DNA from: Kitasatospora paranensis
GTDB lineage: Bacteria > Actinomycetota > Actinomycetes > Streptomycetales > Streptomycetaceae
NCBI RefSeq assembly: GCF_039544005.1
Contig: NZ_BAABKV010000001.1
Location: forward strand, 6,572,001 to 6,636,000
Direction: 5' to 3'
Length of the DNA: 64,000 nt
Of this stretch, positions 54,757 through 63,870 are shown in pieces. The first letter of the stretch is position 1; each line of letters opens with the position of its first letter. Both the position numbers and the translations under genes were made by a program. The notes beneath the pieces were generated by a model that made no database searches, was not told the DNA's origin, and saw only the letters and a list, made by a program, of their open reading frames with translations.

Positions 54757-56373
54757 TCACCGCAGCGGCACCGAGATCCAGGACGGGTCCCCGGCCGGGG
54801 AGCCGAAGGAGAGCGTGGCGAAGGCCGGGTTGTGGGTGATGTACAGCGGGTCGACGCTGTCCACCACCAGGGCCAGCCGGTGCCCGGCGGGCACGTCGTA
54901 GGCGGTGGCCTGCATCCGGATGTCCGCGCCGAACGCCTGCCCGGGGGTGCGCCCGAGGAAGGTGTACGGCGCGTGGGCGACCAGCCGGCCGATGCCGAGC
55001 GCGTCGACGTCGTACAGGTAGGCGATGAGGCTGCCGCGTTCGGCCGACGGGGTCACGCCGAGGTGCAGCCGCACGCTGCCGCGGATCTGCTGCCCGCCGT
55101 CGGCGGGCGCGGACTGCCAGACGGCGGCCACCGGGCGGGGGAGCAGCGGGACGGAGACGGTCGGCGGGACCTTCAGGAACTGCTCGGCGAGGTTGCTGAG
55201 CAGGGCGATGCCGCCGTCGGCGCCGGAGTCGAGGCCGGTGGCGATCGGGGTGTGCCAGCCGGTCGGTGCGCCGCCGGCGAGCGAGCCGGTGCCGAGCCGG
55301 TCGCGGCCGCCGAGGCCGAGCCGGCGGGTGGAGGAGCTGACCGCCGGCCAGCTGGGGTAGTCCTCGTAACCGTCCTGGAGCTGCGGTTCGAGGTGGACGG
55401 GCAGCCGGCGGTCGATGCCGTTGTCGGTGCCCCTGAGGTAGTGGTCGAGCCAGGCGCGGGTGTCCGTCCACACGTCGTTGGGCAGCCCGGCCAGGCCGGT
55501 GGCCTCGGCGGTGGCGTGGTCGCCGGGGCGCAGCTCCAGGCGCTTGGGGCCGTCGAGGCGCTCGTAGAAGTCGGTGAGCTGGTTCGGCGGGAAGATCGAG
55601 TCGCCCCAGGCGTTGGCGAGCATCACCGCGGCGCCGTTGGCGTTGATCCGGTCGACGTAGGTGGCGGGCGAGCGCTGGGCGGCCCAGGCGCGGATGGCCG
55701 GTTCGTCCGCCCGGTCGCTGCCGAAGAACCGGGTGAGGGTGGTCTCCAGCTCGTCGCCCGGACGGCCCGTCAGGTATCCGGCGACGGTGAGCAGGGCGGC
55801 CGACTGGAGGTGCTGGGTCTCGTCGCTGAACAGCGAGTCGGCGAGGTCGCCCCAGCCGCTGAGCGCCGAGACGGCGCGGACCCGGGGGTCGAAGGCGGCG
55901 CCGAGCAGGCTGATCCCGGCGCCGTAGGAAATCCCGGCCATGCCGATGTGCCGCGGGTCGGCGGTGGTGTGGGCGAGCGCCCAGTCGATCACCCGGGAGA
56001 CGTCGGCGACGTCGGGCGGCCCGGCGACCTCGATCTCTCCGCCGGAGCCCCAGAACCCGCGCGGGGTGTAGGAGACGACGACGTAGCCGGCCTCGGCGAA
56101 GTGCTTCGCCTGGGCGAGGTACTCGAGGTCGTTGAGGCTCCAGCTGGCGGGCAGCACGAGCAGCGGGTGGCCGGCCGCACCGTCGCCGGGCTCGTAGACG
56201 TTGCCCTTGAGCACGACGCCGCCGTCCCCGGGGATGTCGGTGAAGCGCAGGGCCGGTGCGGCGGCCTGCGCGGTGGCGGCGTGCGCGAGGGGCGCGAGGG
56301 CGAGCGGGGCGGCGGTGAGCAGGGCGGTGGCCAGCGCGAGGGCGGTGGCCCCGCGGCGTACGCGTGGGGGCAT
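54757..56373 (-). CDS. Secreted S15/CocE-type alpha/beta-hydrolase
   Basis: 538 residues with a signal peptide (~1-35, ending AHAATAQA). Catalytic domain with nucleophile Ser in GMAGISYGAGISLLG, Asp region ANAWGDSIFPP and His in LRPGDHATAE. The C-terminal ~170 residues form a jelly-roll (XAA-PRO_AN-like) ending PSWISVPLR. Members are X-Pro dipeptidyl peptidases or acyl esterases. ATG 56373 with AGGAG upstream. The shared 22-bp element lies 70 bp upstream. Convergent with the ROK gene. Confidence 0.82.
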   Translation of the reverse strand: MPPRVRRGATALALATALLTAAPLALAPLAHAATAQAAAPALRFTDIPGDGGVVLKGNVYEPGDGAAGHPLLVLPASWSLNDLEYLAQAKHFAEAGYVVVSYTPRGFWGSGGEIEVAGPPDVADVSRVIDWALAHTTADPRHIGMAGISYGAGISLLGAAFDPRVRAVSALSGWGDLADSLFSDETQHLQSAALLTVAGYLTGRPGDELETTLTRFFGSDRADEPAIRAWAAQRSPATYVDRINANGAAVMLANAWGDSIFPPNQLTDFYERLDGPKRLELRPGDHATAEATGLAGLPNDVWTDTRAWLDHYLRGTDNGIDRRLPVHLEPQLQDGYEDYPSWPAVSSSTRRLGLGGRDRLGTGSLAGGAPTGWHTPIATGLDSGADGGIALLSNLAEQFLKVPPTVSVPLLPRPVAAVWQSAPADGGQQIRGSVRLHLGVTPSAERGSLIAYLYDVDALGIGRLVAHAPYTFLGRTPGQAFGADIRMQATAYDVPAGHRLALVVDSVDPLYITHNPAFATLSFGSPAGDPSWISVPLR

Positions 56374-56445
56374 GCGGGACTCCTGAGGGTGCGGATCAGC
56401 GGGGTGGGGGTGCGGATCCGGACGGCTGTACCGGACGGTAGCCAA

Positions 56446-56467
56446 TAAGACGCGATGTCAGTAAGAG
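56446..56467. promoter_or_regulatory. Candidate TetR-type operator, copy 2
   Basis: Element starting TAAGACGCGATGTCAG upstream of the S15-type hydrolase gene and of the divergent gamma-glutamyltransferase gene. 17 of 22 positions match the element at 37510-37531. Confidence 0.4.
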
Positions 56468-56583
56468 GCCGGACGGTCTCGGCGGGATAACGAAACTACC
56501 GACGGGTAGTGGCTGGAGGCCCTGTTGTCCTGTCCACCGCAGGTATGGCAGAACGGACAGTTGACGCCGACTCAGGAGACCGC

Positions 56584-58374
56584 ATGAGAGCTCTGGCCCG
56601 ACTCCTCCCGCCGCTCGCCCTCGCCACCGGCCTGGTCTGCTCCACCGCCGGGCCGGCCACGGCCGCCGCCGACCCGCCGCCCAAGTCCCCCGAGGCGGTG
56701 GGCTACGGCGGCGCGGTGGCCAGCGTCGACGCCGACGCCACCGCCGCCGGCATCGAGGTGCTGCGCCGGGGCGGCAACGCCGTCGACGCCGCGGTCGCCA
56801 CCGCCGCCGCGCTCGGCGTCACCGAGCCCTACTCGGCCGGCATCGGCGGCGGCGGGTACTTCGTCGTCTACGACGCCCGCACGGGCAGGGTCTCCACCCT
56901 CGACGGCCGGGAGACCGCCTCCCGCGGCGCCGACGCCTCGCTCTTCCTGGAGAACGGCGCCCCGCTGCCGTTCGCCGACGCCGTCACCAGCGGCCTGTCC
57001 GTCGGCGTTCCCGGCACCGCCGCCACCTGGCAGAAGGCGCTCGACCTCTGGGGCAGCCGGCCGCTCGCCGAGGTGCTGCGCCCGGCCGAGCGGATCGCCG
57101 ACCACGGCTTCACCGTCGACCAGACCTTCCGCGACCAGACCGCCGCCAACCAGGCCCGCTTCCAGGACTTCCCGGCGACCCGGGCGCTGTTCCTGCCCGG
57201 CGGCCGGCCGCCCGCGGTCGGCTCGACGCTCCGCAACCCGGATCTCGCCGCCACCTATCGCGAGCTCGGCCGGGCCGGCACCGCCGCGCTCTACCGAGGG
57301 CCGATCGGCGCCGACATCGTCCGCACCCTCCAGCACCCGCCGGTCGACCCCGCTTCCGGGCGCACCGCCCGCCCCGGCGCCGTGGACGGCACCGACCTGG
57401 CGCGCTACCGGGTGATCCGGCGGGAGCCCACCCACGTCTCCTACCGCGGCGACGACGTCTACTCCATCGCGCCGTCCTCCAGCGGCGGCACCACGGTCGG
57501 CGAGGCGCTCGGCATCCTCTCCCGCTCCGACCTGGCCCACCTGGACACCACGCAGTACTACCACCGCTACCTGGAGGCCTCCCGGATCGCCTTCGCCGAC
57601 CGCAACCGCTGGGTGGGCGACCCGGCCGCGGTCGACGTCCCCACCGACCGGCTGCTCTCCCCGGCCTTCACCGCGGCCCGGGCCTGCCTGCTCGACCCGG
57701 CCCACGCGCTGACCAGCCCGCTCGCCCCCGGCGACCCGTACCACCCGGCCGCCTGCGGCTCCACCGGCCCGGCGGTCACCGAGACGTACGAGGGCCCCAG
57801 CACCACCCACCTCACCGTCGCCGACCGCTGGGGGAACGTCGTCTCGTACACCCTGACCATCGAGCAGACCGGGGGCAGCGCGATGACCGTGCCGGGCCGC
57901 GGCTTCCTGCTCAACAACGAGCTGACCGACTTCTCCTTCACCCCGGTCGGCCCGGGTGTGCCCGATCCCAACCTGCCCGGCCCGGCGAAGCGGCCGCGCT
58001 CGTCGATCTCGCCGACGATCGTGCTGCGCGACGGCCGGCCGTTGTTCGCGGCGGGCTCGCCGGGCGGGGCGACCATCATCACCACCGTCCTGCAGGTGCT
58101 GCTCGGCCGGATCGACCGCGGGCTCACCCTGGAACAGGCGATCGCCGCGCCCCGGGCCAGCCAGCGCAACGCGGCCACCACGGCGGCCGAGGCGGCCTTC
58201 CTGGCACTGCCCGAGCGGGCCGCCCTGGAGGCGCTCGGGCAGTCGTTCGCGGCGCCCGCGGAGATCGGTGCCGCGACCGGGGTGGAACGGCTGCCCGACG
58301 GGCGCTGGGTCGCCGCGGCCGAGCCCGTGCGGCGCGGCGGCGGATCCGCGGCGGTGGTCCGGCCCGCCGGCTGA
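56584..58374 (+). CDS. ggt: Gamma-glutamyltransferase, secreted
   Basis: 596 residues, signal peptide ~1-28 (ending ATAAA). Autoprocessing Thr407 in EGPSTTHLTVAD gives large and small subunits; GFLLNNELTDF and SSISPTIVLRDG follow as in the family, with GSPGGATIITTVLQVL near the C-terminus. Transfers or hydrolyses gamma-glutamyl groups outside the cell. ATG 56584 follows AGGAG. Monocistronic. Confidence 0.93.
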   Translation: MRALARLLPPLALATGLVCSTAGPATAAADPPPKSPEAVGYGGAVASVDADATAAGIEVLRRGGNAVDAAVATAAALGVTEPYSAGIGGGGYFVVYDARTGRVSTLDGRETASRGADASLFLENGAPLPFADAVTSGLSVGVPGTAATWQKALDLWGSRPLAEVLRPAERIADHGFTVDQTFRDQTAANQARFQDFPATRALFLPGGRPPAVGSTLRNPDLAATYRELGRAGTAALYRGPIGADIVRTLQHPPVDPASGRTARPGAVDGTDLARYRVIRREPTHVSYRGDDVYSIAPSSSGGTTVGEALGILSRSDLAHLDTTQYYHRYLEASRIAFADRNRWVGDPAAVDVPTDRLLSPAFTAARACLLDPAHALTSPLAPGDPYHPAACGSTGPAVTETYEGPSTTHLTVADRWGNVVSYTLTIEQTGGSAMTVPGRGFLLNNELTDFSFTPVGPGVPDPNLPGPAKRPRSSISPTIVLRDGRPLFAAGSPGGATIITTVLQVLLGRIDRGLTLEQAIAAPRASQRNAATTAAEAAFLALPERAALEALGQSFAAPAEIGAATGVERLPDGRWVAAAEPVRRGGGSAAVVRPAG

Positions 58375-58468
58375 TCGGCCGGGCCTGTCGGTGCCGGGCG
58401 GTATGTTCGGGGTGGGCGTCCGCCGAGGGCGTCCACCCCTGCCCCTGCGACCCGGGAAGGCCGCCGCC

Positions 58469-59272
58469 GTGACCGTCCGCATCGCCACCTGGAACATCAA
58501 CTCCGTCACCGCGCGGCTCCCCAAGCTCCTGGAATGGCTGGAGAGCGCCGCGCCCGACGTGCTCTGCCTCCAGGAGCTGAAGTGCGCCGCCGACGCCTTC
58601 CCGCACGAGGCCGTCGCCGAGCTCGGCTACGAGACCGCCGCGCACGGCGACGGCCGCTGGAACGGCGTCGCGGTGCTCTCCAGGCTCGGCCTGGCGGACG
58701 TCGTCCGCGGCCTGCCCGACCAGCCCGGGTTCCAGGCCGACGACGCGCTGCTGCCCGCCGTCGAGCCGCGCGCGATCGCCGCGACCTGCGGCCCCGTCCG
58801 GGTCTGGTCGGTCTACGTGCCCAACGGCCGCGAGGTCGACCACGCGCACTACCGCTACAAGCTGGAGTGGCTGGAGGTGCTGCGCCGCGCGGTGCTGGAG
58901 GACGCGGCCGGCCCGCGCCCCTTCGCGGTGCTCGGCGACTTCAACATCGCCCCCGCCGACGAGGACGTCTACGACGTGGCCGCCTTCGAGGGGCTCACGC
59001 ACGTCACCGCCCCCGAGCGGGCCGCCCTCACCGCCCTCCGCGAGGCCGGGCTGCAGGACGTCGTGCCCCGCCCGCTGAAGTACGACCGCCCCTACACCTA
59101 CTGGGACTACCGCCAGCTCGCCTTCCCGAAGAACCGCGGCATGCGGATCGACCTCACCTACGGCAACAAGGCCTTCGCCGACGCCGTCACCGACAGCTAC
59201 GTCGACCGGGAGGCCCGCAAGGGCAAGGGCACCTCGGACCACGCCCCGGTCGTGGTGGACCTGGACGTCTGA
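58469..59272 (+). CDS. xthA: Exodeoxyribonuclease III
   Basis: 267 residues. ATWNINSVTARLPKLLEWL and LCLQELKC (Mg Glu), SVYVPNGREVDHAHYRYKLEWL, LGDFNIAPADEDVYD (Asp/Asn), RIDLTYGNKA and TSDHAPVVVDL (catalytic His). AP endonuclease/3'-exonuclease of base excision repair. Start GTG 58469 after GGGAAGG. Confidence 0.95.
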   Translation: MTVRIATWNINSVTARLPKLLEWLESAAPDVLCLQELKCAADAFPHEAVAELGYETAAHGDGRWNGVAVLSRLGLADVVRGLPDQPGFQADDALLPAVEPRAIAATCGPVRVWSVYVPNGREVDHAHYRYKLEWLEVLRRAVLEDAAGPRPFAVLGDFNIAPADEDVYDVAAFEGLTHVTAPERAALTALREAGLQDVVPRPLKYDRPYTYWDYRQLAFPKNRGMRIDLTYGNKAFADAVTDSYVDREARKGKGTSDHAPVVVDLDV

Positions 59273-59435
59273 GCCGCCCCCGTCCGGTCACCCGCAGTGA
59301 TCGGACGGCCTCGAACGGTCCCCGTGCGGTGGCCGAGCCGGGGCACGGTGCCTAGCGTCGGGTGCGACCGGGTGTGGTTGCCCGACCACGCGGACGGCCC
59401 GTCCCCGGCCGCACCCGAGAACCTGGAGGTCCGGC

Positions 59436-60002
59436 ATGCGCCATCCGCGTACCGCCGCCGCCCTGCTGGGATCGACCGCCCTGTTGGCCCTCGCCGCACC
59501 CGCGGCGCACGCCAAGACCGTCGAACCTGCCTGGATCACCCCTGCCCAGGCCGCCCCCGGCCAGCCCGTCACCGTCAGCGTGACCTGCAAGGACACCAGC
59601 GCCAAGACCGTCACCGCGACGTCCAAGGCGTTCTCCGGCGGCTCCGTCACGCTCACCGCGGGCTCCGACGGCAAGTACACCGGCACCATCGAGCTGGTGT
59701 CGGCGACCGAGGTCTCGGTCACCGAGACCACCAAGACCGCCTCCATGGGGGTCGGCGGGAAGTGCCCGAACGGCGACGAGTTTTCCGGCAGCGTCGGGGT
59801 AACGGCGGCCTCGGCCGGCTCGGCCGGCACCGACGACCACGGCACCGCGACCGAGCCGCACGGCAGCGTGCAGACCGGCGTCGGCGGTTCGGTCACCGCG
59901 GCCGGGCCCACTCAGCTGGCCGCCGGCGGGGCCCTGGTCGCCGCCGGTCTCGGCGGCTTCTGGCTGCTGCGCCGCCGCGCCGGCGAGGACTCGCAGGCCT
60001 GA
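59436..60002 (+). CDS. Secreted protein with C-terminal membrane anchor
   Basis: 188 residues: signal peptide ~1-26 (AAPAAHAK), a Thr/Ser-rich beta domain with two Cys (VSVTCKD, GGKCPNG) likely forming a disulfide, a low-complexity His/Gly/Thr stretch, then one helix (AAGGALVAAGLGGFWLL) and RRRAGEDSQA. The end resembles a sortase signal without an LPXTG-type motif, so membrane anchoring is more likely. Function unknown. Confidence 0.65.
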   Translation: MRHPRTAAALLGSTALLALAAPAAHAKTVEPAWITPAQAAPGQPVTVSVTCKDTSAKTVTATSKAFSGGSVTLTAGSDGKYTGTIELVSATEVSVTETTKTASMGVGGKCPNGDEFSGSVGVTAASAGSAGTDDHGTATEPHGSVQTGVGGSVTAAGPTQLAAGGALVAAGLGGFWLLRRRAGEDSQA

Positions 60003-60050
60003 TGCGGCGGCCGCCGAGCGCCGCCCCCGCATCCGCTCAGCGCCGCGGCG

Positions 60051-60764
60051 TCACGCCGTGGCGCTGAGCCGTGCTCCGGCGGTCAGCTCAGGGTCGGCCG
60101 CCCCGGCGTCCTCGGCCGCCTCCGCCGCCCGGATCGCCCCGGAGGCCAGCAGCCACTGCGCCGCGAGGTAGGTCGCCATGATCCAGAAGCCGTGCCCGGG
60201 CAGCTCCCGCCAGCCCGCCAGCTTGGTCGCGATCAGGCTGTCCGAGAGCAGGAACAGCCCGCCGCCGAGGCCCGTCCGCAGACCGAGCCCGGACGAGGTG
60301 ACCGCCGTCGAGGTCAGCAGCAGGCTGTAGAGCGCCACCGGCACCTGGAGCCCGCCCAGCCCCGGCCAGAGCGCGGTGATCATGCCGGCCCAGGCCGCCG
60401 CGTACGCCGCGCCCACCAGCAGGCTGCGCCGCCGGTCGTCCAGCGCCCCCATCCGCACGAACATGGTCACGTAGGCGACGTGCGCCGTCGCGAACGCGCC
60501 CATGCCGGCCAGGAACGTCGCCTGCCCGTCGAACTGGAGCAGCACGTCGCCCGCCGCACTCGCCAGCAGGGCCGGCGCCAGCAGCCGCGGCGCCCGCTCC
60601 GAGGAGGCGAGGCTGTGCGCCGCCAGCAGCGGCATGAGGGCCGGCTTGGTCGCGTTCTGCAGCACCGACGTGCCGGTGACGATCGCCCCGAGATGGGCCG
60701 CCGAGGTCGCGGCGAAGGCGGTGACCAGGCCGCGGGCGGCGCGCAGTCGTCGGGTGATGGTCAT
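60051..60764 (-). CDS. YhhN-family membrane protein (lysoplasmalogenase-like)
   Basis: 237 residues, seven to eight helices. ATKPALMPLLAAH, SAAGDVLLQFDGQATFLAGMGAFATAHVAYV and LGGGLFLLSDSLIATKLAG are YhhN/TMEM86 motifs, the conserved Asp residues being putative active sites. The human homologue hydrolyses lysoplasmalogens. ATG 60764 overlaps the upstream stop (ATGA). Confidence 0.88.
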   Translation of the reverse strand: MTITRRLRAARGLVTAFAATSAAHLGAIVTGTSVLQNATKPALMPLLAAHSLASSERAPRLLAPALLASAAGDVLLQFDGQATFLAGMGAFATAHVAYVTMFVRMGALDDRRRSLLVGAAYAAAWAGMITALWPGLGGLQVPVALYSLLLTSTAVTSSGLGLRTGLGGGLFLLSDSLIATKLAGWRELPGHGFWIMATYLAAQWLLASGAIRAAEAAEDAGAADPELTAGARLSATA

Positions 60765-61636
60765 GCGGGTACGCCCTCCGGGCTCTCGGTGCGGTCGGTG
60801 CGGTCGAGGTCGGGCTGCCAGCCCGGCCCCTTGGTGAGGTGGCGGAACCGGTCGCCCCACGTCCGGGCCGCCGCCACGTCGCGGGCGATCGCCGCGTACT
60901 CGTGGGTGGCCACCCGCAGCGGGTTGTGGGTGGAGAGGTTCTTCGTCAGGCCGTACACCGGTCGGACGGTCTCCGCGGTGAACGAGCCGAACATCCGGTC
61001 GAAGACGATCAGGATGCCGCCGAAGTTCCGGTCCAGGTAGCCGCCCTGGGAGGCGTGGTGCACCCGGTGGTGGGACGGCGTGTTGAACAGGTACTCGACC
61101 GGGCGGGGCAGCCGGTCGATCCGCTCGGTGTGGATCCAGAACTGGTACACCAGGTTGACCGAGGAGCAGAAGGCCAGCGCCGCCGGGTGCACCCCGGCCG
61201 CGATCATCGGCAGGTAGAAGACCCAGCTGGTGGCGCCCGTCCACGGCTGCCGCAGCGCGGTGGAGAGGTTGTAGTTCCGGCTGGAGTGGTGCACCACGTG
61301 GCAGGCCCAGAGCACCCGGATCATGTGGTGGCCGCGGTGCGACCAGTAGTAGCAGAAGTCCTGCGCCAGCAGCATCAGCGGCACCGTCCACCACAGCACC
61401 GGCACCCGCAGCGGGGTCAGCTCGTACAGCGCCGAGTACACGGCGACGATCGGGATCTTCCAGCCCGCGTCGAACAGCAGGCTGCCGAGACCCATCGTCA
61501 GGCTGGTCGCGGTGTCCTTCGGGGCGTAGCCCTGCTCGTCCTCGTCCGGATGGAAGCGGTAGGAGACCACTTCCAGGACGGTGAGCAGCACGAAGGCGGG
61601 TATCGACCACAGGACGACGTCGGGCAGGTTCGGCAT
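60761..61636 (-). CDS. Sterol desaturase-family (fatty acid hydroxylase) di-iron protein
   Basis: 291 residues, several membrane helices and the histidine clusters SHRGHH, HVVHHSS and HRVHHAS that bind two irons. Superfamily hydroxylates or desaturates lipids, or cleaves ether lipids. Coupled to the YhhN gene by ATGA; alkylglycerol-type monooxygenase plus lysoplasmalogenase-like protein would make an ether-lipid pair, an inference only. Confidence 0.87.
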   Translation of the reverse strand: MPNLPDVVLWSIPAFVLLTVLEVVSYRFHPDEDEQGYAPKDTATSLTMGLGSLLFDAGWKIPIVAVYSALYELTPLRVPVLWWTVPLMLLAQDFCYYWSHRGHHMIRVLWACHVVHHSSRNYNLSTALRQPWTGATSWVFYLPMIAAGVHPAALAFCSSVNLVYQFWIHTERIDRLPRPVEYLFNTPSHHRVHHASQGGYLDRNFGGILIVFDRMFGSFTAETVRPVYGLTKNLSTHNPLRVATHEYAAIARDVAAARTWGDRFRHLTKGPGWQPDLDRTDRTESPEGVPA

Positions 61637-61746
61637 GCGAGGACGATAGGCGACCGGGCGGGCCCGGTGGAAGGGGTTGTTACCGCTGCGTAGGGCGGAT
61701 CCCGTGCGGACCTCCCGGGCCGGGCCCGGACGGCGCCGCCCAGCGT

Positions 61747-62150
61747 CTAGGCTGGTGGCCGACATGGAGCAGCACGAGTACGCGACCGGCGCCGGGGAGG
61801 CGGCCGGTGGCGAGGCGTTCGGGCGCCTGGGCGGGGCGGGGCAGCTCACGGCCCAAGCGCCCCTCGGGCTGTCCGCGCGGACGGGGCCGCTGGCCCGGCG
61901 CTTTGCCGAGTCCGGGGACACCGCGGCCCACGAGCTCTTCACCGCCGTCTTCGGCCTCTACGGCGCCCGCCACCTCGGCGGCCGGCCGGCCGAGGCGCAG
62001 CCGGGCGCCGCCGCCAGCTGGTGGCACGGCCCCACCGTGCACCGGGCGCTCGGCGGCCGGCCGGCGCGCGCGCTGCGCCGGGCCCGCCAGGAGGCGGCCG
62101 CGGCCCGCGTCCCCGCCCAGTCCGCCGCCGGCCGGCACCGGCGGCCCGAG
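61747..62150 (+). pseudogene. Possible DUF2397-like remnant
   Basis: ATG 61764 lies just after a -10-like TAGGCT (61747-61752), leaderless style. The frame reads LSARTGPLARRFAESGDTAAHELFTAVFGLYGARHLGG...SWWHGP, which reminds me of the C-terminal part of DUF2397 (TIGR02677) proteins; the N-terminal ~350 residues would be missing. It then degrades into Arg/Pro-rich sequence overlapping the next gene. Low certainty. Confidence 0.3.
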
Positions 62151-63187
62151 GGGCCCGCGACGCCGCCCAGGGCGCCGCCGCCGGCGAGCGCCGCACGGCC
62201 GCCCGGCTGCTGCTGGCCCACCCGCTGGTCACCGCCGACGGGCCGCACGGCGCCGGCTTCCCGCTGATCCACCGTCACGCCGACTGGCTGCGGGAGCGCT
62301 TCACCGACCTGTTCGGCTACCCGCTCACCCTCGGCCCGGGCCACGCCCGGCTGCACAAGTCCCCGCTGGCCGGCCGGATGCTGCCCGGATTCCGGCCCGA
62401 CGGCTACGCCGCCCTGGTCCTCGCCCTCGGCGCGATAGCCGACGGCCTGCCCCCGGACCTCGACCGCCCGGAGGTGCTGCGCCTGCTCACCGAGTGGCGC
62501 GTGGTCACCGGCGAGGGCGCGGACCGCAGCTGCGACCACGGCCTCGCCCGGCTGCTCGTCGAACGGGCCGACCGGCCGGCCGGAGCCGGGCCGGTCGCCC
62601 CGCACACCGCCGTCCGCCGCCGGCTGGCCGAGACCCCGGTGGTGCTCTTCGACGAGCTCACCGCCGCCGAGCGGGCCTGGCTGCGCGGCCGGCTGCCCGC
62701 CGAGGCCGAGCTCTTCGCCGACCTGCTCGGCCTGGAGGCCGAGGTGCGCAGCGAGGGCGTGGCGCTGCTCGACCCCGCCGACGAGCTCACCGACCTGCCG
62801 GCGGCCGGCACCGATCCGCTCGCACAGACCGCGCTGCTGCTCGCCGAACGCCTGGTCGAGGAGCTCCGGCCGCTGCCGGAGGAGGCCGCGCCGCCGGCCG
62901 TCCTCGTCCCGGACGCGCTGATAGACGGCGCGCTCGGCGACATCGCCGACGACTACGGCCTGCCGCCGTGCACCGGCCCGGACTACCTTGCGGACCGCAC
63001 CGCGCTGCGCCGCGACGCCCTCGACCTGCTGCACGCCATGCAGCTGATCGTGCCTGCCGGCCGCAACTGGGTGCTGCGGGCCCCGGCGGCCCGGTACGCG
63101 CCGCAGGCCGAGCTCCACCCGGAGCCGGGCACCGGCCGCCACTCGCGGCCGGGCGGCCTGCCGGGGCCCCGCCGGCGTCTCGGCTGA
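62021..63187 (+). CDS. DUF2398 (TIGR02678) family protein, orphan
   Basis: 388 codons from GTG 62021, but homology begins only near 62160 (GERRTAARLLLAHPLVTADGP). Clear blocks: LIHRHADWLRERFTDLFGYPLTLGPGHARLHKSP, YAALVLALGAIADG, TPVVLFDELTAAERAWLR, and LDLLHAMQLIVPAGRNWVLRAPAARYAP. DUF2398 proteins are normally part of four-gene Wadjet-like SMC loci (TIGR02677-02680). No SMC-like or Toprim-like gene follows; a cold-shock-like gene does. The start is uncertain. Confidence 0.6.
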   Translation: MARPHRAPGARRPAGARAAPGPPGGGRGPRPRPVRRRPAPAARGARDAAQGAAAGERRTAARLLLAHPLVTADGPHGAGFPLIHRHADWLRERFTDLFGYPLTLGPGHARLHKSPLAGRMLPGFRPDGYAALVLALGAIADGLPPDLDRPEVLRLLTEWRVVTGEGADRSCDHGLARLLVERADRPAGAGPVAPHTAVRRRLAETPVVLFDELTAAERAWLRGRLPAEAELFADLLGLEAEVRSEGVALLDPADELTDLPAAGTDPLAQTALLLAERLVEELRPLPEEAAPPAVLVPDALIDGALGDIADDYGLPPCTGPDYLADRTALRRDALDLLHAMQLIVPAGRNWVLRAPAARYAPQAELHPEPGTGRHSRPGGLPGPRRRLG

Positions 63188-63212
63188 GGGCGGGCGCGGC
63201 GCCCGCCGCGGC

Positions 63213-63419
63213 TCAGTCCACCGTCCGGACCCGCTCGGCGACCTCGCGGAACTCCTGCACGGTGAGGTCGTACTCGACCTTCTGGCCGTCGGTCAGCACG
63301 TGGCCGGGGGCGTCGATGATCGAGTCGTAGTAGACGGTGAGCTCGGGCCCGCCGTCGTCCGGCGTGATGACGCCGTAGCCGTGGTTGCTGTGGTACGTCT
63401 TGACGGTTCCGGTGGCCAT
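63213..63419 (-). CDS. Cold-shock-domain-like protein
   Basis: 68 residues: MATGTVKTYHSNHGYGVITPDDGG...VYYDSIIDAPGHVLTDGQKVEYDLTV. OB-fold with RNP1-like HGYGVI instead of KGFGFI, and the second RNP-like strand VYYDSI instead of VFVHFS. Divergent from the classical CspA set, so nucleic-acid binding is likely but weaker. ATG 63419 preferred over GTG 63428. Confidence 0.75.
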   Translation of the reverse strand: MATGTVKTYHSNHGYGVITPDDGGPELTVYYDSIIDAPGHVLTDGQKVEYDLTVQEFREVAERVRTVD

Positions 63420-63531
63420 GGGGACCACCCCCTTGTCGAGCCGGTTGTGCCGTTGACGGAAGTATCGGCCGTCCGGCGGCCGGGCACCACTCGGTCGGGT
63501 CCGGCTCCGGGCCGCCGCGGCGCGCGGCGGC

Positions 63532-63711
63532 TCAGCGCGCGGCGGCGCTCGCGGTGGCCGCCTGCTGCCGGACGGTCTCCACGGTGGCGCCCACGCCGAG
63601 GCCGCCCAGCGCGATCGAGGCGGCGACGGCGCAGCACGCGATCGTTCGGCGGTGCCGCCGGGGGAGCGGGAAGCGCGGCGGGACGGGGGCGGAGACGGAT
63701 GGTGCCTTCAT
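63532..63711 (-). CDS. Small membrane protein
   Basis: 59 residues from ATG 63711 (MKAPSVSAPVPPRFPLPRRHRR) or 63 from ATG 63723. Basic stretch, then one helix (TIACCAVAASIALGGLGVGA) and a short Ala/Gln tail. No recognisable family; could be a signal-anchored peptide or a chance frame. Confidence 0.4.
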   Translation of the reverse strand: MKAPSVSAPVPPRFPLPRRHRRTIACCAVAASIALGGLGVGATVETVRQQAATASAAAR

Positions 63712-63870
63712 GATCGGGAGCATGGCATCCCGGTGTGAAAGCCCGGCCAACCGCGGGTGAAGTCCGGGCGGAGGCCCGACGAAACCAGGCGTTCGCGCAG
63801 GTCACGGCGGTGCGGTGGGCGGCCGGCCGGCGGCCGCGTCACCCGTTCGGACCTTCCGCTGCGGCGGCCC

